From: Sialis fuliginosa
Lineage: Eukaryota > Arthropoda > Insecta > Megaloptera > Sialidae
Reading direction: 5' to 3'
Assembly (NCBI GenBank): GCA_961205875.1
Contig: OY540816.1
Span: 9,806,701 to 9,870,700, forward strand
DNA length: 64,000 bases
The translations under genes and the position numbers were made by a program. Shown piece after piece: positions 27,601 to 42,600 of this stretch (within the stretch, counting starts at the first letter, position 1; each line of letters begins with the position of its first letter). The notes beneath the pieces were generated by a model. That model was not told the DNA's origin. It searched no databases and saw nothing but the letters and a program-made list of their open reading frames with translations.

Positions 27601-30600
27601 GTATACCAAGACGTGTGGCATGTCAAAATGTACATCTCAATTAGTAGAATTTGACTATATTTTTTTCTAACTTAACAATGGCGCCAGTAGGGGGCTAAAA
27701 GCAGTATTTTATTTTATCCCCCCCCCCCCTCTAACTCTGTAACTACCGGCTCAAAAAATCTGAAAAAAATTTAGTAACGAGATTTTGGTGGGACTACCAA
27801 CGACAAATACTAAAGTCAACAATATAATTTTAAATTTTGGAATAATAGGGAGGGGTGTATTTTGTTATAATGGTTCTACGATTTACATTATTTTGGACAA
27901 ATACAGTATACATACATAACAAATTAAATTACAAATAATTTTTTTTCTAAATAACAAGATTTAAAAAAAAATTCTACTCGTATGCATTGAGCATATCTAT
28001 TCATTCATTATATGTTACATATTCTAACCCCAATTGTGAAATTTACAAATCTGTAACTATTATATTTGTGTGGGTACTGGATAAAAACGGGAATCTTTAT
28101 TGTTTGAACAGGAAGGAATTGTGTAATGCGATTTTTTCTCAATGTATGTATAATTTGATTCATGGTTTCCATTCTCTCTATTACATATTTTATGCAAAGG
28201 TATGTGTACATTTGAAAATATTTTAATGGGAGTTTTTTCTTTGTAGTTATATGGTATTCATTTTTTAAATACCATTGCGAATTTTCAATAAAAAGATGCA
28301 AATTGCTACTCGTGCTAAGTGTAAAGAATTTGAAATAAAATTGTATTTTTTATATAATGTTTAAAATCAAATTATTTATAAATAAGATACTGGCACCAGT
28401 CTTGGCCCCTTATACTGTTTTTTTAGATTGATGGGCTTCTTTTTTGTAATTCTCATGAACTCATGTTACTAATAAAACAAGTACCTCTTTATTAAATCAA
28501 TTTTAGTACCAAAGTCCGCAATTTTATTTTGTTTTTTATATTATAGCCTTTTATTTTTTTGTTTTTTTTTTCTACAGTACTGGGCATCCAGTGATGTACA
28601 CTTGCGAATAATTACAAATTGATAAGTACTACAACACAAAAGTTATAAAATAAAGAATCGTAAAATTTGAAACAATGTAAAGCAGTTGCTATGATAATAT
28701 AATAATTAATAAATACATTATTCTAATAATTAGTTTAAATGTCCACCATTTGGACACTCATTGGCCGATTGTCATCAAATTAAGCTGTTTTAGAGTTAAG
28801 TGTCTATAGATTATGATTCAGTAATGACAGTAATCAAATATCAACAAATATTTCTAATTAAGTACATTTAATTAAACGACAATCCAACACTGGGGTATGA
28901 TCCATGACCTATACTTCAAAATTTATATAAGTATTTATGTATAATTGAATGATTTCTACAATATCTCTTACTTTAAGAAACTTCTTTCTATAAGTCGACA
29001 ATTTAAAAATACTTGATTACCTAAAAAATATATATATAACCTGCAAAATTGAATCTATATTTCAATGTACAATTTTCGCTGACATCATATGTGTATGTGT
29101 GCAAGAGAGAAGAAAAAAGACAGAGATAACTTGTGTGTGTGTGTAACATAGTTGTTATAATTAAGAGAAGTTTCTACCCTCAATATATATTTTCCCTCGT
29201 AGCAGTCGACACAAATGCCGTTGATAGAAACCAATAAAAGTTCAACAGTGTCATCATTTACCTATAAATGCATTTCATGAATGCATATCAAATAATAAGT
29301 ATATAACTTCTATATGAAAAACTGGGTAATATTCGTAATTTACACTTACGATGCTGATATTTCCATGAATTTGAACAATTTTATAAACTTTTTTCTTTTT
29401 TATACCTATGTATATTGACTATTTTCACCATGATGTCTGTGTGTCTGTTTATCTATCGGTCAGTCTGTCTATAAGCGCTGTAACTCAAATACGACAAATC
29501 GTTTTATATTTAAGATTAATTTTTGTCTGGGAAGAAAACCTCCTATTTTTGAAAACAATCTTTCAACCGGATACGGATGTTTACTGATGTCGATTTTTAA
29601 ATTTTTTGAATTATTTTTAAAACAGTGCGAATTAGAGAAAAATGACCAAGTTAAAATTTATGTTTTATTCATTTAAAAAAAATTTCTTTTGAAAATAAAG
29701 TTTTTAATTACATTTTAAATAATTAGTTCATAACAGAGAAGAAATATCTGGCATGAGTGTCATGAGACTTTCTTATACGTATTACAGATTGCACAGTGTA
29801 AGTGTTTGCCATAGATACCATGTGACTTTCTTATACGTATTACTCAGAGTGAACAGTAACTGATTCTAATGAATTATGTAAAAACATTATTTTTAGCTAA
29901 ATCTTAAATATTGGAAAAAATGTATGGGACATAATAAATTATATACTCGATAATTTTTATCTAAAACATTTTTTTCTTATTTCAAAATTAATTTGAATAT
30001 TCAAAAATTGACATTTTTTTAGTTGCTTATGTGGAAAACTTTAATTTTGTCCTTTGTTTCCACATAAATATTCAATGTTTTGTCGTTAATTACACATTGG
30101 TTATATAAAATATTACCGAAAAATACAATAAGTATTGAGAATTGAAATTACATTATACATACGATTTACAATGCGTGTAAAGTGCAACCTTGGCACAGAC
30201 ACAATCTAATACGTTTTGACCCAACTCTACTTTGGTAGGATCTTCTATCATTTTCCAAATGACCATTAGGTGCAGCAACTCTTCACGGACAAATGATCAT
30301 TAGCCGGAGATCGGATTCTTTACATCTTGTTGTACTTATTGTTTTATTTATTTCAGTTTATATGAGTCATCTTCCTTAGATTTATAATTATTCACGCGAG
30401 TGATTTTGTTTACAAGTAACATCCACACGTAAATAAAAAGAATTCTAAAGCCGTGTACACATTAGACCAAAGAGTGTCAACATTTGTATTAAGAATAATT
30501 TTGGTTACATCTATAATCTATATATTAATACGTGAACACGAAAATTATCGTACGTTTTTTTAGTATTTATTATAAAAAGAGGTGAATGAAACTTATATCA

Positions 30601-33600
30601 TTCGAAAGGTACCGTGCTATAAATATGCACACAAAAAAAACGTGTGTATATATTGCCGTTAAGGCAGGTAAAATAAAGTTAACAAACACACATGATTTCC
30701 CGTCTCGCTGTTTGTTTATTTACCATCGCATCGTTCAACAGCATAGCAATACTCCTAGCGCCACCAAGCGACAAAAATAAATAGTTTTGGGTTTTTGTCA
30801 AACGTAAAGAATGCGTATAGAGATTTCAATTCGCGTTCAAATGCAGTGTTTTTATTTGAAAATGTTTGTTGTAAAAGCAGGTTAGGTTAGGTATTGTGCC
30901 ATAGATGTGCACAAAAAAAACATGCGTATATGTTGCCGTTAAGGCAGGTAAAATAAATTTAACATACACACATGATTTCCCGTCTCGCAGTTTGTTTATT
31001 TCCTCTCGCATCTTTCAACGGCATAGCAATACTCCTAGCGCCACCAATCGGGAAAAATAAATTGTTTTGGGTTTCTATTCAACGTAGAGAATGCGTATAG
31101 AGTTTTCAATTCGCGTTCAATTGCAATGTTTTTATTTGGAAATTTTTGTTGTAAAAGCAGGTTAAGTTAATTTAAGTTAGATACTGTGCCATAGAAGTGC
31201 ACAAAAAAATCGTGTATGTATGTTACCTCCCTTGACGGCAGGAAAAATATTGGTCGAATTTCGACCATAGGCGATACTATTGTAGATACGTATTTTATAC
31301 ATAGATATTTACGCGTAGATTATTTAAGCATAGTTAATACCCCGTAGAAACAGTATTAGTAGCGACAACTGTTAATATTTGCGTTTTGATTGCCAATTGC
31401 AAGTTATCACAACTTTCTTCATTACTATACAAGACCCGCTTGAAATGAGGATTATGACCAAAACATTGAAAAGTAATCTATAAATAACAAGAATATTTTT
31501 TATTTCACTTTCTACAGTTTTACAAATTAAAAAAAATCATTAGGTATATTTTCAATAAACAATTTTTCATTAAAAATAAAAACCACTGATTAATTTTAAA
31601 TTAAATTTAGTTCTTATCAAACTATTGAATCAAAATGAATTTTCGTGGCATTTACCACTTTTATAATTATAACGTTATGTTTTATTTTTTAAATTTTTCT
31701 ATGTATTTCGGTGCATGAAAAATAATTTAATATAAAAGCATTTAAAGTATTATTTCAGATAAACAGCAATTATGTATTTAATTGATGCGTTGACAGAATC
31801 CTAGCTCATGGTTCTGTTTTCCCAGGTCATTACCCACCCACGCACATTTATCGTTCATTTGTCTCAACGCGATCATGCGTCTGTCTGTCTGTCGGTACAT
31901 GTGTGTGTGTGTGTGTGTGCGTACAACCGTCCATCTTTCGTCGTGTATCGAAATTAGTTCTTTCAACGTTACAAGTCACACACACCCATACACATAGAGC
32001 AAAGACCGAGCCAATGTTAGAGAATATCCATTAGATGTCTGTGCTAATGTTCGTGCAAATATCGATTTAGGTATAAACTAGTTGTGGTAGAAAAATAAAG
32101 AAAACATATTTGCTTTAATAATTGAACTATTGTTTTCGATCTATAGAAACATATGTTGCAGAAGATTTCTTTTTAAAGTATGTTTTTCTTTTGAATAATT
32201 AAAAAGTTTGTATTGAAAAACTTCATTTCTTTGCAGTTTGTATAGTCCAGGCTAAAAAGTACCTAAAATATGAATTTTTGCGTACAGTTTTAATACTTAC
32301 AGGAAATGTTACAAAAGTGGTGTAGAATAATACCCTAAGTTTGCTCCGATTTTGGTTGTCCGCGACAGGGGTTAACCATGGTTCAATTGCAAAATTCTTC
32401 AGATTTTCTGAGTTTTGCTAAATTGCGGTCTAAATAAGTATTATACAAAAAAAAGTTTTAAGTAAAATTTATTCGCTACAAAATTCCCTACAACCATCGT
32501 TTTAAAAAATTAAAAAAATTCATTTGTTTATCCGCTACGCTGATTAAAATGGCTGAAAACACACTTTTTTTTGAACTGTAATGACTAATAAAGTTTAACG
32601 TTTTTTTAGTTGATACCTCTGGAAAATAAACATTCTGTAGTACAGAACATTCACTGAAAATTAGGAACTGATATCTTCAACTGTTTTTGTTTTATTAAAT
32701 TGTCAATAATGGAATCATGCTTGTCTTTGATTAACAATAAAAGTTTTTATAAAACCTTTAATTTTGTACGACTGTTTGTATGTGCTCTCAAAGACTTATA
32801 TAATCGATTCCCACCATAAAAAAGTAAAAATTTCCAATTCTTTGGCAAATGGTAACACTAAAATCTTATTATTGAGTTTTATTTTATTTTAATTGTTTCA
32901 TAGAAGCAGAAATAATAAAAAAAATAATAGTCAAGAACCTGCTATGATTAATTATTTATCTATTGGTGAAAACCGCATTAAAATCTGTTCGGTAGTTTTT
33001 GAATTATTTAATGTATATTACACACTACATAATTTTTATAAAAATTGGTTGTTTATACAATTATTAATTAACTCTGCCTACATAAAAAGAAGCTTATTTT
33101 TGTATTTTTTACCGCTTATCTAGAAAACTACCGAACCGATTTTGATACGGTTTTCACCAATAGATAAATAATTATTCATAGCAGGTTCTTGGCTATTATT
33201 TTTTTATTATTTCTGCTTCTATGAAACAATTGAATTGGTTTAAAAGAAAATAAAATCAATAATAAGATTTTAGTGTTTGTTTAGTATTATGAAGTCATAT
33301 ATTTTTAGTATGACACAAAATGAGAGTACCTACCTACCCAAATTCTGGTAGATAATTAGTCAATCAATTTTTGCATAGAAGATATTTTTTCATAAAGTCA
33401 ATATTTTTGACTATATAATCAATGTTCTTTCCTTTGTATTCATTGTTTATATAGAAAACTAAACTTTTTTTACTCCTGGAAAAACGGAGAAACTGTGGTT
33501 TCTAGTTACTTAAACTAAAAATATACACCTTAACCACAATGATGTGATGAGAACTTCTTATGAAGTCGAAACACGTGTCGGGTGACATTGTTTTATTGTG

Positions 33601-36600
33601 GTTAAGGTGTATATTTTTAGTTTAAGAAACTTTTTTTACTTAAAATTGTTTTATTTCTTGATTCCTTATGTATATTTAAATTTACAATTAAAAATATAAG
33701 TAATGCTATTTTATTTAAAGAAACTAACAATAAGGCGTTAATCTAAAAGGTTAGATACATTTTATTCGACTGCATTGAAATCACTTGACCATAAATATTG
33801 ACACTGTTACCAAGTGTCGATGGTATGAGTATTCATATACAAGGGTGAGCGATCCCCTTCCCCCTTTAACACCACACATTGCCACCCACTGTAGATACCA
33901 TGTAACCGGATTAGCAGCATGACTTGCTTTGTGATATTTTCTTGGCGACGTCAACCCTTTCAGAAAGAGAGTAAAATATATAAGGGGAGCAAAATATTTG
34001 TGCAAGTCGTGAACAGTATTAATATATTGGGTACTTTACAAGATGCTGTTATGTACATTAAGCCAGTTTATTTGTGATGGATTATTGTCTTAAAGTTTTC
34101 AGAATAAGTACAAATTGAATATGTTTTCGTGCACTCATTAAATTTAATTATTACTTTATAGTTTTGTTAAATTAGTTGTATTTTCAATATACTGAAAATA
34201 ATTTATTAATACGTATTGCTCTTTTTTACATAATACTGATAAATGAGAAAGCTATATTATTAAATCAAATCATATCTAAAAACTATTTATTTTAAAAATG
34301 CTGTGTTTTTATATTGTTTATTTAGTGCAAAACAGGCACAAAAGATAATAAATAAGGTACTGGTCACCACATTAAAATAAGAAAATTTAAATATTTCACT
34401 CCCTGTCACATATGAAGGGTTGTAATTAGTTTCATTCGATCCGGCGGGAAAAAATACTAGAAGAAAGGAGTTTAGGGGGGAAAATCCCCTATCTTGCATA
34501 GGAGCAGAGATATTTACTATTTTATATAATGAATAAAAAACATATTCATTTTTTAGAATTTTTACTAGAAACTATTAATTATAAATTCTCCCCCCATAAT
34601 ATGTGCCAGATCTAATTATTTAAGATCAAATTTTGATTCAATTAGTTACATCAATATATATTAATATATAATATGCTTAGCATCTTCAATTAGATTTATT
34701 TATTATTAATATTTTGTAATCATTAGCAACAATCCATCACTGGGTTACCATTACTGGTTTTACTTAATCCATTATTGGAGAAAAAACTTAAACAAAATAA
34801 AAGGCTATAATTAAAAAAAACTATATTTGTGGACTTTGGTAATTAAATTGGTTTAATATAGAGGTACTTGTTTTATTAGTAATAAGAGTTCATGAAAATT
34901 ACAAAAAAGAAGTCCATCAATCCAAAAGTATACCTTGCTCTTAAAGGATCCAAGACTGGTATCTTATATTAAATGTAACATTAGATTTTTTTTCTATTTA
35001 ATTTAGAACTGTGTATTAATAATTAAATACTTTTTTAAATAATTGTACGTGTACCTACTTAAGTACTTCACGAAAAAAAATAAGTATTTGAACTTAAATA
35101 GGTACTTTTTTCAAAGAAATTATTTTTCTGGAAAACTACTGATACCAATATTAACAAATAGATAAAAAGTAGACTTACATTAGTCACATTACTGATATTG
35201 ACAACTCATGTACGAAAATAAATTATTGAAAAGTAGCGAAACACATTTTAAAGTTAAACTACTTAAATATCGGCACGTATAAATAAATATATGTCTCCCC
35301 TCTTATCTACGGCGCACAGTTTTTGCTACATTGGCTAGACCGAGTGACCGTTGGGCTCTTACGTAAGATTACACCCGTTTGTCAACCCTTGCCACCCCCT
35401 ATCCAGAACACAGATTTGATTCCACTAATGTGTTTAGCGTTTTGAAATCAAATAATTGATAACAATAAATTTACCCAGGCGACCCTTTCTTATGGAAATG
35501 TCAAGGGAATGTAAGAGGATAGCATTTGTCCAGCGATTTGATTTTTAAGATTTTCGACGTAGCAATGTAATAAATTATATTTTTTTACATTTTTCACGAA
35601 TCCTTTAGAACACGGATTCTTATTTTCTTTCTGTATTTTTATTAAAGTAAAATGACTATTTGAAATTATAATTATATAAACATACTTTTTTGATATTTTC
35701 ATGTTGTGATAATTTCTTCGAAACTAGTAACAAATTTTCTATTGAAGACTGAATTATTGGAGGAAGGTTAAAAAACTGTTTTCTTATATGATAATAATAA
35801 TAAATTGATAATTAATAGTCCGTAAACAGAAACGTTGCTTACGATAGTTATTTTTTTAGACATTAACACAATATTTTTTTCCCTCTGCCTCACTTATTCT
35901 TATTTCAAAAAGGTTGGTGACCCTTATTTAAATAAAATGTTGAAATATTGAACCTACAATCTAAATTATTTTCAGTTGTGGTTCTTCTAACATTTTTTAC
36001 GTATCATATTGAACATTTAAAATTAATGTTTTTAAATAAATTATTTTATATTTAATAAATGTTTGTTATAACTTGAGAATTTTCTTCGGAAATTAAATTA
36101 CTTATAAGAATTTAATGAAGTTGGAAGTAAACATCAAAGACGCTGAAATAATTAAAATGACAACCCTCTTAGTTTTAGACTCCGTGACCACTTGAACCCC
36201 CTTAAGCCGATTAAACTATCCACAAGCCCCCCAGTCTGTTCCTTATACGTACACATCTTAATTAAGAGTATAATATATATTAATATACTTACCTACCAAC
36301 CTTCTTAGTTGTGTGGTTTTTGAAGATTTTCAGTGGTAATGAGTAAAACATAACAGTTGTCATTTGTGTATTGTTATATTATTTATTTCAATGTATTTCT
36401 TTTCTTTTCAGAGCTTTGTCGAGAATGTTTCGAAGATAATGCTGTGTTTAGAATAATTGTCAGGAAAGTCATTTCTCAAGACGACTCTAACGTAAGTTTA
36501 CTTTGATTTTTATTTAATTCCTTCCAGTATTTTATTACTTTGTACGTATAATTGCAGAAATAAATACGTACCTTCGTATAAAGTGCAGATGCTGTTTATA

Positions 36601-39600
36601 TTTTCAATTAACATTCCATCGATTATTTTTAATTGGCAAATAATTACGTTTGCATCTTGTTAATTGTTAGTTAACTTTTGGCAGAAATAAAAATAATTTA
36701 CATTAGGTACGTTTTCTTAATAATTTTTTTGAAGTTGTGCTTCTTTAGGCGCATTCAGGGTGAAATTTTAGTAATGCAACGAAATGCGAGCTCACCATGT
36801 AACACAGATAGCAGGATGAAGTTAGGTTAGGTGTGCATATATCTTATACATATATTCACTCGTGTAGATAATGCAGATTTCTATTGATAGTCGGTAAAAC
36901 AAGTTTTTTTGTAGTTATTAGTTTTGCATTTGCTCGCAACGTCAAAACCTATCGTTTGAGATGGTGAATGCTCGAAAAGAAGGAACATATTTGTTTACAT
37001 TCATTACCAGAATAGTTCGTAGGTAAAAAAAATGTTTTTTTTAAACATATTTATAAGTACTAAAATTGGGATAACACATATTCGTAAATGTAATTTAACT
37101 AATTGTAAGGGGGAACATATGAGTAGACGGCGGAAAAAATAGGTGAATTTTGGGAATTATTATCTCAAAAACTATTTGTTCAATTTCATCCAGGTTTATT
37201 TTATTCTAAAGTATATACATATATTGAGGTATGTTTACAATTTTTTTATAAGTATATATCGACTGGGAGCGCTGAGATCGTGTACGGCGTAAAACATGTC
37301 CCTCGATGCGGTTCCCAGGATTGGCAATCGGTTGATCTGGAACAGAAATTTTAAAGAGATTCTTGGAAGTTAATGTATATAGGTTTTTTGAAATAATTTT
37401 TTTTTCGCGAAATGGCGCCTGATTGAACGATACATGCATTTTTCAACTACAATTTCCGACACTTCTGGTTTGATTAAAAAAAAATCTACGTACCGAAGGG
37501 CATCATACATTAACTTCTAACAATAAGAATCTCTTTGAAATTTCTGTTTCAGGTCAACCGCCTGCCAGTAATCCTGGGAACCGCATCGAGAGACAAGTTT
37601 TATCCATAAAAAAATTGTAAACATACCTACCTCAATATATATACTTTTTTTTAGATAATAATTCCCAAAATTCACCTATTTTTTCTGCTGTCTTTTCATA
37701 GGTTCCCCTTTAAATTAATAATCTCCTTCTGAATACACCAATGTCTTCAAATATTTGTCATTTTTCCATAAATGAATCTTGAATGATTGAACAACATACT
37801 ATATATATTATTGATATCCTAAGTAAATTTTTATTTACCATATTCTACAGTATTCAGCTCTAATCTCTAAATCCTACGATCCCTCGCAAGGTTGTATTAC
37901 AGTACAAAAAATTCTTACTGTATCTTACTAAGTATGTAGGTGAGTAGGTAGTTAAGAAAGCAGATGGGATATATAGGCCGTTTCAAAATTTGATGCAGAT
38001 AAACCTAACCTAACTTGTCTCAGAAGATTCAAATTTATTGTTAGATAATATTTTAGAATGAATAAACAAAGCACCGTATTATTAAACATCTTTTATAAAA
38101 AGAAATAAATCCCACTTAAAATTACTTTTTTAAAGTAACATAGTGGTTAATACAGGTAACAAAGATGTCTTCTATAGAAAGAAAAATGGAAAATTTCAAG
38201 TGGGGTTTATTTCTTTTTATAAAAGATGATTAATAATACGGTGCTTTGTTTATTCATTCCAAAATAATATCTAAGTTTGAATGTAATTAACAATAATCAT
38301 TGTTTTTTTCTTCTGGGACAAGTTTATCTGCAACAAATTTTGAAATGATCCATATAATATAAATATAAAAACAAATTTAGGATATTGTAGATGGGTTTAT
38401 TTACATTTGATTTTTTCTAGTACCATATATTTGTATAATTATGTTTAAAATATTCAAAAATAAAACAATAAACAGTAATAAAACATCTTTCGCCGAATTG
38501 TAAAACAGTTTAACTATATAAAACAAAACACACAGAGAGATAGAAAGCCGGCCTTCTCTCACCAGAATACACAATGTAGCAAGCGTTTGGTATAATTTAG
38601 CTAGACAATAATAAATAAACATTTATTGCTATCAAATTCATGGAAGGGTAAGCAAAGCGCGCGTCTTTCATTCACCACCCCTCTAAGCCAGTGTGTTCTT
38701 CTCTTAACCCTCGCGACGTAGTTCCCAGACCGTCCGTCCGCGTCTCTGTGTCGCCAGTGCTTCCGTCGTGAGACTCAACCGCCACAGAACTGTACCCCCT
38801 AGCCCCCTACTCCGAAGCACCCACACTTGCAGTGCCCGTAACTACCCTACATAACTAACCGATGTGTATAAATATGTCGCTAAATGATATATCATTTTGC
38901 AAAATATATATTATTGTTTGGAATATTTCCGGAATTGTTGCTTTATGAAAAAATTTAATATATTTTTATTTACTATTTAATTAATCTATTATATTTGCAC
39001 AATATACTTAATAATATTAAATATGATCGTCATTTGCGTTACATGATATTATATCTTTCTTTTATTTAAAATTTTGATTGAATTTACATGCCTGATGGCA
39101 TATTGTATCTTCTGTTGAAAATATTAAATTTGTTTTCTATATTTTTTAATCATTCTATCAACGATCGCTGACGTCTCTCAAGTTAAGAATAATTTGTATT
39201 TTGAGAGATGTCACAGTTTATGCGTGAGCAATACAATACTTTGAAAATATGAATAATGGAGTAATGTTTTTTAAACATTTTTTATATATTTATTTATATT
39301 TTGTTTGACATGTGTACATAACGCATAGTCATTCATTTACTTTAGGATTATACTATTGTATGTTACAATAAACTGTTACTGAAAAAATCGCGATTTAAAT
39401 TTCAAAAACATAGTACATGGGCTGAAAAGTATTTGGACTAACAATAAAATAACGATTTTTTTAATGAAAAAACTCTTATTCTTCAACATAATCTCCATCT
39501 AGAGTAATGCACTTGTTCCAACGGTCCTCTAATATGTCGATACCGGTCTTATAGTGGTTCCCGTCAAGTCCCTCAAAATAGGCGTTTGTTTCCAACTCGA

Positions 39601-42600
39601 CCTCTTCATTAAAGTAAAATCTTTTACCAGAGAGCCACATTTTCAATTTCGAAAAATGGTAGTGAGTCGCTGGGGGCCAGTAAACATTTATGAACACGTT
39701 ATTTTGAAATGCCTATGGTGTTAACTAGCTCACTCACTTTCAACACAATTTCACGAATGTTTTCTGGAGTAATTGCCTCATTTGGCCTTCCTGAACGTGC
39801 TACATCATTTGTGCTTGTACGGTCACGACGAAACTCAAACCAATATTTTACAGTTGAATTAGCTGGGGCAGATGTGCCGTAACACTTATCAAACCGTCCT
39901 TTGTTTGGACGGTATTTTTCCCTATCAAAAAACACAAAATTCACTTTTCATCCATTATTAAAAAAATTACAAAAGTAGCGTCACTTCGAAGGCTGTAACT
40001 TGAACAAGAGTACATAAAATGTCATGAAATTTTGACAGTATTCTAGTTAAGGAAAAGGAAGCATAAGGATATTTTGTTTATGTCGACATCTATATGTCAG
40101 ACCAAAGACTTTTCAGCCCATGTAGTACTTAGTACTTGCATATATATTTTTTGTACTATTTAAACCGAATTTAAAATGTTTCAACGAGTAGATACTTTGA
40201 AATGCAATACTTGAAAATGGAAATAAATAATATGACTTCTTGATTTAAGAGGCGTAAAAATCGACAAGATAACGAAAAAAGGTCCTGATTAAGTTCGGAA
40301 GGGTTTAAAAGTCGGTTTTCGGTTTTCGCCGGGGGCGTTTTAATACAATTAAGTTATGTTTTAACAAATAGAATGCGACAACTATTATTGATAACATTAG
40401 TCAATAAATTAATATTTTTTTAATCATTTTATGTCTATTTATAATGTAGCTAACAAACTACTTAATCTGTTAAAATAAACAGTCTATATATGATAAAATT
40501 GATATTTATATGTGGTAGTAAGCGTGTTAATAAATATTAAAAGCATTGTGCAGTCTGATATTGTCGGAGAGATTTCACGGTTCGTAAGCAACACTCTGAA
40601 GATATTAACACTGGGCCAGTACCTTGCTGTGCGACAAATCTACTGTATGATGTTTAAATCTCCTTGTTGACATAATTATCTATCTCTACGCTCGGCGGGG
40701 AGCGCTATTAAAAGTAGAACGAGACGATCACATCTTGTAATAACTGTCTTAAACGTTTTATTATTTATTTAATGCTTGTGCGTTAATAAATAAATAAAGA
40801 GTTTACTGTTTATTATGTAAAACTTTTATTAAACATTATTATAGATCAAAATTATGTATTTGTAATCTTGAACGTTTATAAATTTTAACCCACTGTATTT
40901 ATGATTATAGTTGTGTGTATTATTTTTGTAGAGAATTAAATTTCCTATAAACTGTCATTCAAAGTATTTTTATAGATAATAGTTTGGCCGAAAACCTTTC
41001 AAACGTAAATAACTAAATTAAATATTGAGTCCTTGTAAATTCAGGGATTTGACTTTTGATACTTTTCTAAGGAATTTAATTCTCTAGATGTCCAAAAAAT
41101 GCATCAATTGTCATGAATCAGAAAAATAAACATTAGCAGTAAAAAATGTTTCTCGTGTTATTTAAATGGGAAACGGAACAACCTCCCACCTTCTTTTGCA
41201 ACACCTATTTAAATTGGGCAATAGAGTATTCCTTATTTTGTAACGAGAGTGAGGGAAAAATGTTTTTTGAATAACGCAAGTACCATTCAACAAATACTGT
41301 TGGTAAATCAATTTCTATTGAACCGATCTTAAGATGAATTGTCACTGTATCACAGTATCAAATACATATGTGCATCAGTTTAACCCTTCGTTACGCACGC
41401 GGATTATAAGCGTAAGCCACTCATTTAAACACTGTATTTGATTTGTTATAACTCACGATATCGCACTAAAACACTTCAACTAACTAACTAAGAATATACA
41501 AGTAAGTGTTTTTAACAGCTACTTAAAAGGGCACGTGTGTAAATAAGTATTAGTTGTAATAGTTTTGAAAAGAGCAGTTTACGTATTTATTCCGAAGGTT
41601 AAGATATATACCATCACTCATATAATATAGCAGGGCTTCGAACCGTTATTTTTTTCGTTTCGGTTTTCGTTCCGGTTCGAAAAAAATATATATTTCGGTT
41701 CGGTTCTGGTTTTCGTTCCGCAAAAAATAACGATTTTTCCGGTATTTTCGGTTTTCGGTTCAGCTCCGAATGATTAATTAAAAAAAAATTATTTGTATTA
41801 AAAAAAATGTTCTACCATAATTTAGAATATTTTATAGTACTTGTATGATAGTCCGAACGACAATTGAAGTGGGAAATAAGATCATGTTAACGCGCGTATT
41901 TTAACATGTACTGAACCGTAAAAACCGATATTTTTATTTCGGTTCTGCTCCGGTTTTCGTTCCGGCAAAAAATAACGGTTTTTCCGGTTTTCGGTTCAGT
42001 TCCGGTTCGAAGCCCTGTAATATAGGACACTAACTGCGTATTTTAAGTGTTTTTCGCATTATTGAACAATCCAATTTTCTGAAAATTATGTTGAAAAATA
42101 ACAAAAAACTCACTACTATCAAATTCATCTTATGCATTTCTATATATAAATTGATGTTCGTTTGTATGAGGCTTATAGACTCGGAAATTATTAAACCGAT
42201 TTCAATGCGGTTTTTACCAATAGTTAGATAATTAATTTTGTCGGGTGGGCATGATTATTTTATGTTTAATTGAATTAATATTCCCGAATAACACCCGATC
42301 CAATACGCTAGTCTGGCTAGTCTATTATAATAATGTAAATGATTTAAAAGGATATTGTAACTATCTATAAGTAACAAGTTTCTGTTTATTTTCTCGTAAA
42401 GTTATCAATGTTTCTTAGGCGGCTATTACACTATCAAAGAATTATGATAAAATTTCTTTGATCAAAGAAATATGACAGTGTAATAAGTCAACTTTTATAA
42501 TATTTACCTTCATAATATTTCTATGATCATAGTTAATGACAGTCTCTTATATTTGATCAAAGTTTTTTGACATCAAAAACAAAATGGCGACTACCAAGTT

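Larger units (their letters stand above)
39416..40122 (-). mobile_element. internally deleted mariner element
   Basis: TIRs CATGGGCTGAAAAG, extending imperfectly to about 30 bases, are flanked by TA on both sides (39414-39415 and 40123-40124), as for Tc1/mariner. At 707 bp it is about half the usual 1.3 kb. The minus strand keeps the N-terminal DNA-binding part of the transposase and its C-terminal part. The catalytic middle is gone. Confidence 0.93.

Noticed and set aside
30890-30898. GGTTAGGTTAGG as telomeric repeat
   Set aside because: Only two short units, part of the 285-bp tandem repeat and common in insect introns.
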